Shown here: in pieces, positions 52,489 through 60,693 of the stretch | How positions within the stretch are numbered: position 1 is the first letter of the stretch | Layout of the letters: the number at the start of each line of letters is the position of its first letter | NCBI RefSeq assembly: GCF_020194175.1 | Contig: NZ_JADYVX010000016.1 | Coordinates: 62,001 to 126,000, forward strand | Reading direction: 5' to 3' | From: Bradyrhizobium sp. BRP22 | GTDB taxonomy: Bacteria > Pseudomonadota > Alphaproteobacteria > Rhizobiales > Xanthobacteraceae | DNA length: 64,000 bases | The notes under the pieces: model-generated | What the model was told of the DNA's origin: nothing | Databases searched by the model: none | Seen by the model: the letters and a program-made list of their open reading frames with translations, nothing else | Position numbers and translations under genes: made by a program

Positions 52489-54114
52489 ATGGAAACGCTG
52501 CTGCTTCCATTCTCGCCGCGCTTCATCGTGCTTACGATCTGCGCGGTCGCCACCGCGCTCTTGCTCGTGCTCGGAATCTCCGACCGGAAGATCATCGACC
52601 TCATCCTGGTGCCGCTCTTGATCTTCGGCGCGCTCACGCTGCTTGGCGTCCGCGACCTCATGCAGAAGCACCACGCGGTGCTGCGCAACTATCCGATCTC
52701 GGCGCATTTGCGCTTCCTGCTCGAAGAGATCCGCCCGGAGATGCGGCAATATTTCTTCGAGAGCGAGAAGGACGGCATGCCGTTCTCCCGCGACACCCGC
52801 GCCGTGGTCTATCAGCGCGCCAAGATGGCGCTCGACAAGCGGCCGTTCGGCACCCAGGAGGACGTCTATCGCGAGGGCTACGAATGGATGCATCATTCGG
52901 TGGTGCCGAAGCCCTATTCGAACGAGAAATTCCGCATCACCATCGGCGGCCCGGATTGCACCAGGCCTTATTCCGCCTCCGTCTTCAACATCTCTGCGAT
53001 GAGCTTTGGCGCGCTCAGCCCTAATGCGGTGCGCGCGCTCAACGCCGGCGCCAGGAAGGGCGGCTTCGCGCATGACACTGGCGAAGGCGGCGTCAGCCCC
53101 TATCACCGCGAGAAGGGCGGCGACATCATCTGGGAAATCGGCTCGGGCTATTTCGGCTGCCGCAATCGCGATGGCACGTTCAATCCGGACGAGTTCGTGC
53201 GCGTCGCCGCCGACCAGCAGATCAAGATGGTCGAGCTCAAGATGAGCCAGGGCGCCAAGCCCGGCCATGGCGGCGTGCTGCCGGCGGCCAAGGTCTCGGA
53301 AGAGATCGCCAAGATCAGGGGCGTTCCCCTAGGCGAGGATTGCATTTCGCCGGCGTCCCACAAGGCGTTCTCGACGCCGCTCGAGATGATGGCGTTCGTC
53401 GGCGAAATGCGCCGGCTCTCGGGCGGCAAGCCCGCCGGCTTCAAGCTCTGCATCGGCCATCCCTGGGAGTTCCTCGCGATCTGCAAGGCGATGCTCGAAA
53501 GCGGGATCTATCCCGACTTCATCGTGATCGACGGCAATGAGGGCGGCACCGGTGCCGCGCCGCTCGAATTCATGGATCATCTCGGCATGCCGATGCGCGA
53601 GGGCGTCAATTTCGCCCATAACGCCTTGGTCGGCATCAATGCGCGAAGCCGCATCAAGATCGGCGCGTCCGGCAAGATCGCCACCGCCTTCGACATGGCG
53701 CGCGCGATGTCGATCGGCGCCGACTGGTGCAATTCGGCGCGCGGCTTCATGTTCGCGCTCGGCTGCATCCAGTCCTTGAGCTGCCACACCGACCGCTGCC
53801 CGACCGGCGTGACTTCGCAGGACCCGATCCGCAATCGCGCGCTCTATGTCCCCGACAAGATCGAGCGCGTCTGCAATTATCACCACGCGACGCTGCATGC
53901 GCTGGCCGAGCTGCTCGCCGCCGCCGGCCTCGAACATCCGCAGGAGCTGCGGCCGATCCATTTCACGCAGCGGACGTCGACCACGGAAGTCCGCACCTTT
54001 GCCGAGCTGTATCCGTCGCTGCGCCCGGGTGAATTGCTCGAAGGCACCCAGGACCGCCGCTTCCGCGACGCCTGGGCCATGGCCCGCCCCGACTCGTTCC
54101 AGCCGGCGGGGTAG
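52489..54114 (+). CDS. Membrane-anchored FMN-binding glutamate synthase family protein
   Basis: This 541-residue protein starts at ATG 52489. Two N-terminal membrane helices (about residues 10-30 and 35-55) anchor a GltB-like FMN barrel (about 90-510). The barrel shows NISAMSFGALSPNAVRALN, GEGGVSPYHREKGGDIIWEIGSGYFGCR, DGNEGGTGAAPLEFMDH and the FeS cluster motif C-x5-C-x4-C in GCIQSLSCHTDRCPTG. It lacks the glutaminase domain of true glutamate synthase. The family is widespread but its reaction is not established. No small-subunit gene is nearby. Confidence 0.88.
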   Translation: METLLLPFSPRFIVLTICAVATALLLVLGISDRKIIDLILVPLLIFGALTLLGVRDLMQKHHAVLRNYPISAHLRFLLEEIRPEMRQYFFESEKDGMPFSRDTRAVVYQRAKMALDKRPFGTQEDVYREGYEWMHHSVVPKPYSNEKFRITIGGPDCTRPYSASVFNISAMSFGALSPNAVRALNAGARKGGFAHDTGEGGVSPYHREKGGDIIWEIGSGYFGCRNRDGTFNPDEFVRVAADQQIKMVELKMSQGAKPGHGGVLPAAKVSEEIAKIRGVPLGEDCISPASHKAFSTPLEMMAFVGEMRRLSGGKPAGFKLCIGHPWEFLAICKAMLESGIYPDFIVIDGNEGGTGAAPLEFMDHLGMPMREGVNFAHNALVGINARSRIKIGASGKIATAFDMARAMSIGADWCNSARGFMFALGCIQSLSCHTDRCPTGVTSQDPIRNRALYVPDKIERVCNYHHATLHALAELLAAAGLEHPQELRPIHFTQRTSTTEVRTFAELYPSLRPGELLEGTQDRRFRDAWAMARPDSFQPAG

Positions 54115-54121
54115 CACGCAA

Positions 54122-54142
54122 CCTCCCCTCGAAAAGGGGAGG
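54122..54142 (+). terminator. Hairpin after the glutamate-synthase-like gene
   Basis: CCTCCCC at 54122-54128 pairs with GGGGAGG at 54136-54142, eight bases after the stop codon, followed by TTGGTTT. The stem is strong and the tail moderately U-rich, so it may be a rho-independent terminator. A similar hairpin (CCTTCCCC/GGGGAAGG) lies at 54226-54247. Both are also repeat-like. Confidence 0.5.
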
Positions 54143-54295
54143 TTGGTTTGCGCGCAAGCGCAAACCGGGTGGGGATCATCTCTCTCCACATGCACAGTTG
54201 CGCCCGGGGCTGACCCCCATCCCAGCCTTCCCCCTTTCAGGGGAAGGAGCTATCCCGGGTTGCGCTTCGCTTCACCCGGGCTACGGGATCGATCG

Positions 54296-54398
54296 CTAGA
54301 GCATGATCCGGAAAAGTGGATACCGGTTTTCCGAAAAGATCATGCTCAAACAAAAAGATGGAGCGGGATGATGTTTCGAAGAAAAATCATCACGCTCT
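54296..54398. repeat. Rhizobial palindromic element (CTAGAGCATGATCCGG type)
   Basis: CTAGAGCATGATCCGGAAAA is followed by the inverted TTTTCCGAAAAGATCATGCTC, then a second arm ending ATCATCACGCTCTA. It is related to 28039-28145. Its right edge supplies the TAG stop of the ABC ATPase gene, and a degenerate piece (TGAGCACGATCTTCTTGCGG near 55787) lies before that gene's start region. Confidence 0.75.
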
Positions 54399-55710
54399 AA
54401 TGAGGGTTCTCCAAACTGAACGTCTCCGACTGTTCGTCATAGGCGAACAGCTCGGCGTAACGTCCCCATGAGACGATGGTCTTCAGCGTCTCATCCGCAT
54501 AATCCTCGGACATGTAGTCCTCGAGCTCGTTGCGGAAGCGCGCGGCGGGCGCGGTGTGGGACGGGCGCTCGTCGAGCACGCGCTGGATCAGGCCCATCAC
54601 CGGCACATAGTTGATCAGGTGCTCGGCGAACAGTTTCTTGCGCGCGTCGGTCTCGAGATGGGCAAAGCGCAGGCCGGCGTCCGTCAGCACCAGGTCGCCT
54701 TCGCTCAACCGCGCGAAACGCAACAGCTGCAGCGACTCGCCGAGATGCAGGATCTCGTCGGTTTCCATTTGCAGGCTGCCGGCGAGCACCGGCAGGTCGG
54801 CGTGGCCGTGATACGGCGGCCCTGCCAGCGTCTCGATCAGGCCGGACAATTCGTTGGATGAAACATGGTCGAGCACCATGCCGACGCCGGCGCCGGAAAT
54901 CGCCTCCGCCGCGGCGGTCGACCTGGGTTCAGGCCGCTGTGTCATGCGCGCATAGATGCTATCGACGAGCTGGCGAAATGCCGGATCAAGCCGGTTGCGC
55001 GGGTGCGGGAAGTCGACCTTGATCTCGGTCGCCACCCTGCCTGGATTGGACGAGAACACGAGAATGCGGTCGCACATCAGCACCGCCTCCTCGATATTAT
55101 GCGTCACCATCAGCACCGATTTGATCGGCAGCCGGCCTTCGGTCCAGAGATCGATCAGGTCCGTGCGCAGCGTCTCGGCGGTCAGGACGTCGAGCGCCGA
55201 GAACGGCTCGTCCATCAACAGCAGGTCCGGATCCACCACCAGCGCACGCGCGAAGCCGACGCGCTGGCGCATGCCCCCGGACAATTCCTTGGGGTAGGCG
55301 GATTCGAAGCCGTCGAGGCCGATCAGGTCGATCGCGGCCAGCGCGCGCGTGCGCCGCTCGGCGCCATCGATGCCGAGCGCTTCGAGCCCGAGCTCGACAT
55401 TCTGCAGCACCGTGAGCCAGGGAAACAGCGCGAACGACTGGAACACCATCGCGACGCCGTTCGGGGGACCTGCGATTTTCTTGCCGCGGCAGACCGCCTC
55501 TCCCGAGGAGGGATCGACGAGGCCGGCGATGATGCGGAGCAGTGTCGATTTGCCGGAGCCGGAGCGGCCGAGCAGGCCGACGATCTCGCCGGCGCGGATG
55601 GTCAGGTCGACATTTTCGAGCACCAGCAGGTTCTCGCCGCTGCCCTTGGGAAAGGAGCGGCAGACGCCGCGGATGTCGATGAGGTTGGGCTCAGCGGATT
55701 GTTCGAGCAT
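54397..55710 (-). CDS. NitT/TauT-type ABC ATPase with C-terminal AAA-associated domain
   Basis: This 437-residue protein has an ABC ATPase domain in residues 1-260: Walker A GLLGRSGSGKST, signature LSGGMRQRVGFARAL and Walker B LLLMDEPFSALD. A second, mostly helical region (about 285-430) matches the AAA-associated C-terminal domain that some nitrate/sulfonate-type ATPases carry. That domain includes FAHLETDARKKLFAEHLIN and ends with an acidic tail. Usually a fused permease gene lies beside it. Here no permease or binding protein is adjacent, so the partner is elsewhere or lost. Confidence 0.87.
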   Translation of the reverse strand: MLEQSAEPNLIDIRGVCRSFPKGSGENLLVLENVDLTIRAGEIVGLLGRSGSGKSTLLRIIAGLVDPSSGEAVCRGKKIAGPPNGVAMVFQSFALFPWLTVLQNVELGLEALGIDGAERRTRALAAIDLIGLDGFESAYPKELSGGMRQRVGFARALVVDPDLLLMDEPFSALDVLTAETLRTDLIDLWTEGRLPIKSVLMVTHNIEEAVLMCDRILVFSSNPGRVATEIKVDFPHPRNRLDPAFRQLVDSIYARMTQRPEPRSTAAAEAISGAGVGMVLDHVSSNELSGLIETLAGPPYHGHADLPVLAGSLQMETDEILHLGESLQLLRFARLSEGDLVLTDAGLRFAHLETDARKKLFAEHLINYVPVMGLIQRVLDERPSHTAPAARFRNELEDYMSEDYADETLKTIVSWGRYAELFAYDEQSETFSLENPH

Positions 55711-55816
55711 GGCGGCTCCTCATCACCCCAGGCGAAGCGGCGGGACAACGGTTCTTTAAATCGATCTTCCGCGCCGTCCTTTCGCTTGAGCACGATCTTC
55801 TTGCGGAAGGTATGCT

Positions 55817-57823
55817 CTAGAATTCCCCGTGCAGCCTTCCCGAGAAGATGTGCACCGGGCCACGGTCGGCGTTATAGGCGGGGTTTGTGATGAACTGATA
55901 GTCCGCCGTCAAGGTGACCTGCTTGGTCAGGGCGTAGGCGTAGTAGGCTTCGAGGATGCGTTCGCGGCGATAGTTCAGCGCGCCGTCGCCGATCAGAATG
56001 CCGAGGCCGCCGGCGGCGATGAAATCACGGTGATCCCTTGACAGCGAATTGATCGCGCCGCCGATGCCGATGACGTCATCCGGCCGACCCCATCTGGTGC
56101 CCTTGATCGAGGCGCCCATCGACAGCGAGGCGTCGATGTCGGTGAAGGCCATGATCTCGGTCTTGCCGTTATTCCAGCTCCAGCGGCCGAACAGGCCGAG
56201 ATCGTCGGAGAGCGCCTGTTCGAGATTGATCACATAGCCGTATTTGATGCGGCCGGTCCGCGTCAGCGCAATGTCGAGATTGAGCGCGGGATTGTCCAGC
56301 GTCTCGCGATAGCTGCCGGAGAAGGCGCTATTCAGCCAGGCGATCGTGCGTATCTTGCCGGGCAGCGAGAACAGAGAATAGCGTCCCTCATATTCGAGCA
56401 CGTAAGTTCCGCGCTCGAACACGTTGGTGTCGAAGCTGTTGGCGTTCGACACCGACTGCATCAGGAAATATCCGCCGCGCAGCGCCCATCGTTTCTGGTT
56501 GAGCTCGGCGGTGACGCCGTAGGTCAGGCCGACCTTGTCGGCGGAATAGTCGAAGGCGCCAGGGGCCCACATCGCCCAGTTCATGAAATCCCTGCGCGTG
56601 TCCTTGGCATAGGCGTTGCCGTCGAACACGTCGAGCACGGCGAACTTGCCGGCCTGCACCGTCAATCTTGATACGTCGACCTTGCCGCCGAGCTGGGTTG
56701 GCCCGCTCGGCAATTCCTCCTGCTCGCCGCCGAAGCCAAAGGTCTGGCGCAGGAACAGGCGCGAGGTGTTGTAATGCGGGTAGGGAAAGTTCGATTTCTG
56801 CGCTTCGCCATTGGAAAAGCCGGCGAGGCCCACGGTATCGTTCAAGCCGAAGCCCTGCAGCAGCTCGGGATTGTAATAGACCTCGCCGCCGTCCCAGAGC
56901 CGCGCATTCAGGAACAGGCTGTTGCTCCAGGTCGCCTGCGCCTGCCGCGCCGGCGTCAGGCTGTTGGTGCCGGTGTAGGGCGCGCGGAACGCCGGATAGC
57001 CTTGCGGCAGGTAGGTGGTCTGGCCGTGGATCTCCCAGCGGTCGGATTCGGGATCGGTGATGTCGGTCTTCGGTGTCTGGCCTGGGGCGCCCGGCCAGTC
57101 GATCTTGCGATTGAGGCCGATGCGCACCGACTGGAAATCCAGGCTCGAGGAATACTGTGTGCCCGACGGCAGGAACTGGATGTTGGCCCTGTCGAACCGG
57201 CTGTAGAGATATTCGAGCCGCGCAGTCCAGTGTGGGGCGAAGGCATATTCGAAGCCCGCGCCGGCAGCCCAGCCAAGGCGGACATGGATTTCCTTCTCCT
57301 CGTCGCCGGTCGCGGCCGGCGTGTTGAGGAAGCGCCCGCCGGCATAGGCGAAGCCGCCGGTCACATAACCAAGCCATGGGCCGCTCGCATAGCCGAGCCG
57401 GCCGCGGATCGTGCCGATATAGTCCCATTGCTCGACGAAGTCGGAGCGCGGCGTCGCAAGCAACGTCACCACCGAATTCGAGGGCAGATAGTTCGGAAAG
57501 GTCAGATCGCCCTCGACGCCAAGCAGCAGGCCTGAGGGCAGGTGAACATTGTAGCCGGCCTGCACGCCGCCGATCATGCCGCTCACCCTGCTGCTGGCGG
57601 CGCTGACGAGGGGATCGGCCAGCACCGCGTTCGAGGAGCCGAAGCCGTAGCCGGCATGCGCACCGATGTAGAGCCCGGTCCAGTCGAACAGCGGCTGTGC
57701 GTAGGGCGCCTTGACCGGCAGCCTGATGTCGGCCGCAAGCGCCGGGCCGCTCAGGGCAAAGGTCGCGATCGCCGCGTGACCAAGAACAAGGATCTGCTCG
57801 AACGATCGGCTGCGGCGCGGCAT
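55817..57823 (-). CDS. Fused outer-membrane protein: small beta-barrel domain plus OprB-like carbohydrate porin
   Basis: This 668-residue protein starts at ATG 57823 with a signal peptide (cleavage near ALAADI, about residue 30). Residues about 45-255 form an Omp25/Omp31-type barrel: WTGLYIGAHAGYGFGS, GVQAGYNVHLPSGLLLGVEGD and the ending SVRIGLNRKIDW. From about 270 the sequence is an OprB-type porin: WEIHGQTTYLPQGYPAFRAPY, NSLFLNARLWDGGEVYYNPELLQGFG and a C-terminal strand ending in Phe (HGEF). This double-barrel architecture is unusual. Sugar or polyol uptake is inferred. A 21-bp palindrome lies upstream. Confidence 0.82.
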   Translation of the reverse strand: MPRRSRSFEQILVLGHAAIATFALSGPALAADIRLPVKAPYAQPLFDWTGLYIGAHAGYGFGSSNAVLADPLVSAASSRVSGMIGGVQAGYNVHLPSGLLLGVEGDLTFPNYLPSNSVVTLLATPRSDFVEQWDYIGTIRGRLGYASGPWLGYVTGGFAYAGGRFLNTPAATGDEEKEIHVRLGWAAGAGFEYAFAPHWTARLEYLYSRFDRANIQFLPSGTQYSSSLDFQSVRIGLNRKIDWPGAPGQTPKTDITDPESDRWEIHGQTTYLPQGYPAFRAPYTGTNSLTPARQAQATWSNSLFLNARLWDGGEVYYNPELLQGFGLNDTVGLAGFSNGEAQKSNFPYPHYNTSRLFLRQTFGFGGEQEELPSGPTQLGGKVDVSRLTVQAGKFAVLDVFDGNAYAKDTRRDFMNWAMWAPGAFDYSADKVGLTYGVTAELNQKRWALRGGYFLMQSVSNANSFDTNVFERGTYVLEYEGRYSLFSLPGKIRTIAWLNSAFSGSYRETLDNPALNLDIALTRTGRIKYGYVINLEQALSDDLGLFGRWSWNNGKTEIMAFTDIDASLSMGASIKGTRWGRPDDVIGIGGAINSLSRDHRDFIAAGGLGILIGDGALNYRRERILEAYYAYALTKQVTLTADYQFITNPAYNADRGPVHIFSGRLHGEF

Positions 57824-57988
57824 GGCAGGATTATTTCCAAACTGAACATCGCGACAGCTCGGCGTGCCCAAAGCGCTGCTACGACGCCATCCCCAACACG
57901 AAATCATCACGCCGCCTCTGCACCGGTCGCATGTCCTGATTCCCCGAGCTTGCGCCAGATCGGGGAAGCCACACTGTACTGCAATCCT

Positions 57989-58009
57989 TATTGCGAATAA
58001 TTCGCAATA
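57989..58009. promoter_or_regulatory. 21-bp perfect palindrome, Fur-box-like operator candidate
   Basis: Arms TATTGCGAAT and ATTCGCAATA flank a single central A. The core TGCGAAT-A-ATTCGCA has the 7-1-7 layout of Fur-family boxes. It lies 165 bases upstream of the porin start and is the most AT-rich part of the gap. The factor (Fur, Mur or another dyad-binding regulator) cannot be fixed from sequence alone. Confidence 0.6.
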
Positions 58010-58109
58010 GCAAGAAGGTGCAGGTGCCGTGATCGCTGGATGGCATCGCCTGATGACAGTTTTGCAACAGGGCGGGCGATCACCTTGTCGCGGTCGGGGG
58101 AGGAGACGA

Positions 58110-58140
58110 CGACCCGCCCGGGGGACGACCGGGCGGGTCG
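58110..58140 (-). terminator. Strong GC hairpin after the small secreted protein gene
   Basis: CGACCCGCCCGG at 58110-58121 pairs perfectly with CCGGGCGGGTCG at 58129-58140 around a 7-base loop. It is downstream of the gene ending at 58305 on the minus strand. No clear U-tract follows on either strand. Confidence 0.5.
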
Positions 58141-58304
58141 GGTACGACACGGGGTGGATGAGGCGCCCGTGCCGGACGCACAATCCACGGTCGACGTGTT
58201 TTCGGGAAGGAGGTTTATCGGTTCGCGTAGCAATCGAGTTTACGCAGATTGCGTCGACCTATCTGCGCAGAAAATGCGTCAACCAAAACCACTCCGTCGA
58301 TCGC

Positions 58305-58577
58305 TCAGAAATTGCAGGTGCGCACGCGGCCCATGTAATTGCCGAACGCATCATACTGGCGAACCCAGCCGCAGCGGCGATAGCCGTAGTAGTAGCCGTT
58401 GTTCGCCGCGATGGCGCTGCCGACGACCGCCGCACCGACGAGGCCAGCACCGACGCCCCAGCCCCAGTGATGGTGATGGAACGGCTTGGCTTGCGCCTGC
58501 GTGGTCGAAGTCGCGATCGTGCCGGTGACAGCGAGCGTGGCGAGAGCGAGAGCGGCAATCTTGGTCTTGATCGACAT
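58305..58577 (-). CDS. Small secreted His/Gly-rich protein (90 aa)
   Basis: This 90-residue protein starts at ATG 58577 (MSIKTKIAALALATLAVTG), with a signal peptide cleaved near AQAKP. The mature part begins with KPFHHHHWGWG, continues with a glycine/alanine-rich hydrophobic stretch (about 44-63) and ends YGRYRRCGWVRQYD-like with two Cys (RRCGW, RTCNF). Similar small proteins with a His cluster are frequent in Bradyrhizobium; the function is unknown. Metal binding by the His run is possible. Confidence 0.7.
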   Translation of the reverse strand: MSIKTKIAALALATLAVTGTIATSTTQAQAKPFHHHHWGWGVGAGLVGAAVVGSAIAANNGYYYGYRRCGWVRQYDAFGNYMGRVRTCNF

Positions 58578-58696
58578 GGATAACTCCATCCTGTTGAAGG
58601 CGGTGCCCTGATGGCCCGCACGCACCGTTGGACGGAGCCTCCACGATTTCGGTTCGAAGCCGAGGAGGAAAGCTGGCAGAGTCGATGATTCGGCTG

Positions 58697-59530
58697 TCAG
58701 AACAGCGGCTTATCGGATGAGCGAGGTCCGGTCGCGAGCTTGTTCACGTCGAAGTTATCGACATCCGCAAGCAGCTCGCAGAATGCGCGTGCGCCGTGAT
58801 CGAGCAGGCGTTCGCCCTCCTCCGCGGAAGCCTTCGTCGCATTGCCGACCGCCCCGCTTGGGTGCAGGTCCTGCGTCTGCCAGGCAAATGGCGCGGGCCG
58901 CTGCGTCGACAGCCTGCGGTGATCCTTTTCGATCGCGATGCTGGCGGGATGAAAATCCGCGATCGCATCTCGCCGCACCGTGTGCGGATAGCGCGCCAGC
59001 ATGATCGAGGTCTCGACGGCGCCGCCGTGAATGCCGTGGCGCACTTCCTCAGGCGTAAACAACTTTTCCGCCGCGCTCAGTCGCGACCAGCTCGTGGTGA
59101 CCACCAGCATCCCGTGGTGCGCGCGCAAATCCTGCGCGACCAGGCTCATCGCTGCGCTGTTGCCGCCATGGCTCGTCACCATCACCAGCTTCTTGACGCC
59201 CGCGCGCGCCACGCTCTCGCCGAGCGCAGTCCACGTCTTCAATGCGACGTCGATCGGCAGCGTCAGCGTGCCCGGAAAATCGAGATGCTCCGTGGAAATG
59301 CCGACCGGTTGCAGCGGCAGGAACGTAGCGGGCAGGCTGACCGGCAACAGCTCGTGGACAAGCGCCAGATAGGCTTCGGCGATCATGATGTCGGTGCCAA
59401 GAGGCAGATGCGGCCCGTGCTGCTCGGTCGCCGCGAGCGGCAGCACCGCGATCCAGCGCGCCGAATCGCCGCTGGCGATCTCCGGCCAGCGGATTTCGGT
59501 CCAGTCGCGGGGTGGAACAGTCGAAGTCAT
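58697..59530 (-). CDS. Creatininase-family amidohydrolase
   Basis: This 277-residue protein has the creatininase metal sites: E36 and H38 in ATEQHGPHLPLGTD, D47 in the same stretch, H120 in TSHGGNSAAM and the glutamate in HGGAVETSIML near residue 172. The length fits creatinine amidohydrolase and its relatives MftE and ArfB, which hydrolyse cyclic or linear amides. It is divergent from an ABC importer operon that ends with a D-2-hydroxyacid dehydrogenase. It probably hydrolyses the imported compound; creatinine itself is unproven. Confidence 0.87.
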   Translation of the reverse strand: MTSTVPPRDWTEIRWPEIASGDSARWIAVLPLAATEQHGPHLPLGTDIMIAEAYLALVHELLPVSLPATFLPLQPVGISTEHLDFPGTLTLPIDVALKTWTALGESVARAGVKKLVMVTSHGGNSAAMSLVAQDLRAHHGMLVVTTSWSRLSAAEKLFTPEEVRHGIHGGAVETSIMLARYPHTVRRDAIADFHPASIAIEKDHRRLSTQRPAPFAWQTQDLHPSGAVGNATKASAEEGERLLDHGARAFCELLADVDNFDVNKLATGPRSSDKPLF

Positions 59531-59653
59531 CCCAAACGTTTCTCTGCCAAGCGTTCCTTTGCGCGGATTTGCGAGGTAATTTGCCGGCCCTGCCGCGGAC
59601 GCATTCGGCGTCCATCACCCATCATGGGCCATAACCAGCGACGGAGTCCAACC

Positions 59654-60673
59654 ATGAACCGGGCCTTTTTGCTGCGAGCGTTAACTATAGCTGTTTTCGC
59701 CCTGGCTGCGGCCTTTGCGCCCGCAAAGGCCCAGACCCTGGACAAGGTGTCGTTCGGCACCAACTGGGTGGCGGAAGCCGAGCATGGCGGCTTCTTCCAG
59801 GCGGTGGCCGACGGCACCTACAAGAACTACGGTCTCGACGTCACCATCGTTCCCGGCGGTCCCAACAACAACAACCGCATCCTCCTGATCGCCGGCAAGA
59901 TCGATTTCTTCATGAGCGCGAACTCGCTGCAGTCGTTCGATGCGGTCACCAACAACGTGCCGCTGGTCGCCGTCGCCGCGATGTTCCAGAAGGATCCGCA
60001 GGTACTGTTGACCCATCCGGAGGTCAAGGCGACCAAGCTCGAGGATCTGAAGCCGCTGACGCTGCTCGTCTCGAAGGAGGGGATGACGACCTACTTCCAG
60101 TGGCTGAAATCCGAGTACGGATTCAGTGAGAGCAAGGTCAAGCCGTACACCTTCAATCCGCAGCCCTTCATCGTCGACAAGAACAGCGCGATGCAGGGCT
60201 ATGTCACCTCGGAGCCGTTTGCGGTGGAGAAGGCTGCTAACTTCAAGCCGGGAGTCTTCCTGCTCGCCGATTACGGTTTCAACACCTATTCGACCCTGAT
60301 CGAGACCCGCCGCGAGCTGGTCGAGAAGAAGCCCGATCTCGTCCAGCGCTTCGTCGACGCCTCCATCATCGGCTGGTACAACTATCTCTATGGCGACAAT
60401 GCCGCCGCCAATGCCATGATCAAGAAGCTCAACCCTGAGATGACCGACGAATTGATCAGCTATTCCATCGACAAGATGAAGGAATACGGCATCGTCGATT
60501 CCGGCGACTCCTTGAAGAACGGCATCGGCGCCATGAGCGACGAGCGGATGGCGAATTTCTTCGACAAGATGGTGCGGGCCGGCGTCGTGCGCTCCGACAT
60601 CGACTTCCGTCAGGCCTATACGCTCCGCTTCGTCAACAAGGGCGTTGGGCTCAACCTTCGACCGAAGCACTGA
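59654..60673 (+). CDS. NMT1/THI5-type ABC transporter substrate-binding protein
   Basis: This 339-residue protein starts at ATG 59654 (MNRAFLLRALTIAVFALAAA), with a signal peptide cleaved near AKAQT (about residue 26). The NMT1/THI5 fold is clear: FGTNWVAEAEHGGFFQAVADG, YGLDVTIVPGG and LLIAGKIDFFMSANS. Such proteins bind pyrimidine-like or heterocyclic compounds or nitrogenous acids in the periplasm. The gap to the ATPase gene is short (20 bases). It lies 123 bases from the divergent creatininase-family gene. Confidence 0.92.
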   Translation: MNRAFLLRALTIAVFALAAAFAPAKAQTLDKVSFGTNWVAEAEHGGFFQAVADGTYKNYGLDVTIVPGGPNNNNRILLIAGKIDFFMSANSLQSFDAVTNNVPLVAVAAMFQKDPQVLLTHPEVKATKLEDLKPLTLLVSKEGMTTYFQWLKSEYGFSESKVKPYTFNPQPFIVDKNSAMQGYVTSEPFAVEKAANFKPGVFLLADYGFNTYSTLIETRRELVEKKPDLVQRFVDASIIGWYNYLYGDNAAANAMIKKLNPEMTDELISYSIDKMKEYGIVDSGDSLKNGIGAMSDERMANFFDKMVRAGVVRSDIDFRQAYTLRFVNKGVGLNLRPKH

Positions 60674-60693
60674 GCCCGAAGATTGCTCACGTG

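Larger units (their letters stand above)
57824..58304. other. Intergenic region upstream of the fused porin
   Basis: This 481-base gap has no convincing gene. It holds a 21-bp perfect palindrome (57989-58009), likely an operator of the porin, and a strong hairpin (58110-58140), likely the end of the transcript from 58577-58305. Confidence 0.6.

Noticed and set aside
58796..59653. Upstream extension of the NMT1-type binding-protein frame to about 625 residues
   Set aside because: The extension is antisense to the creatininase-family gene; ATG 59654 begins a clear signal peptide.
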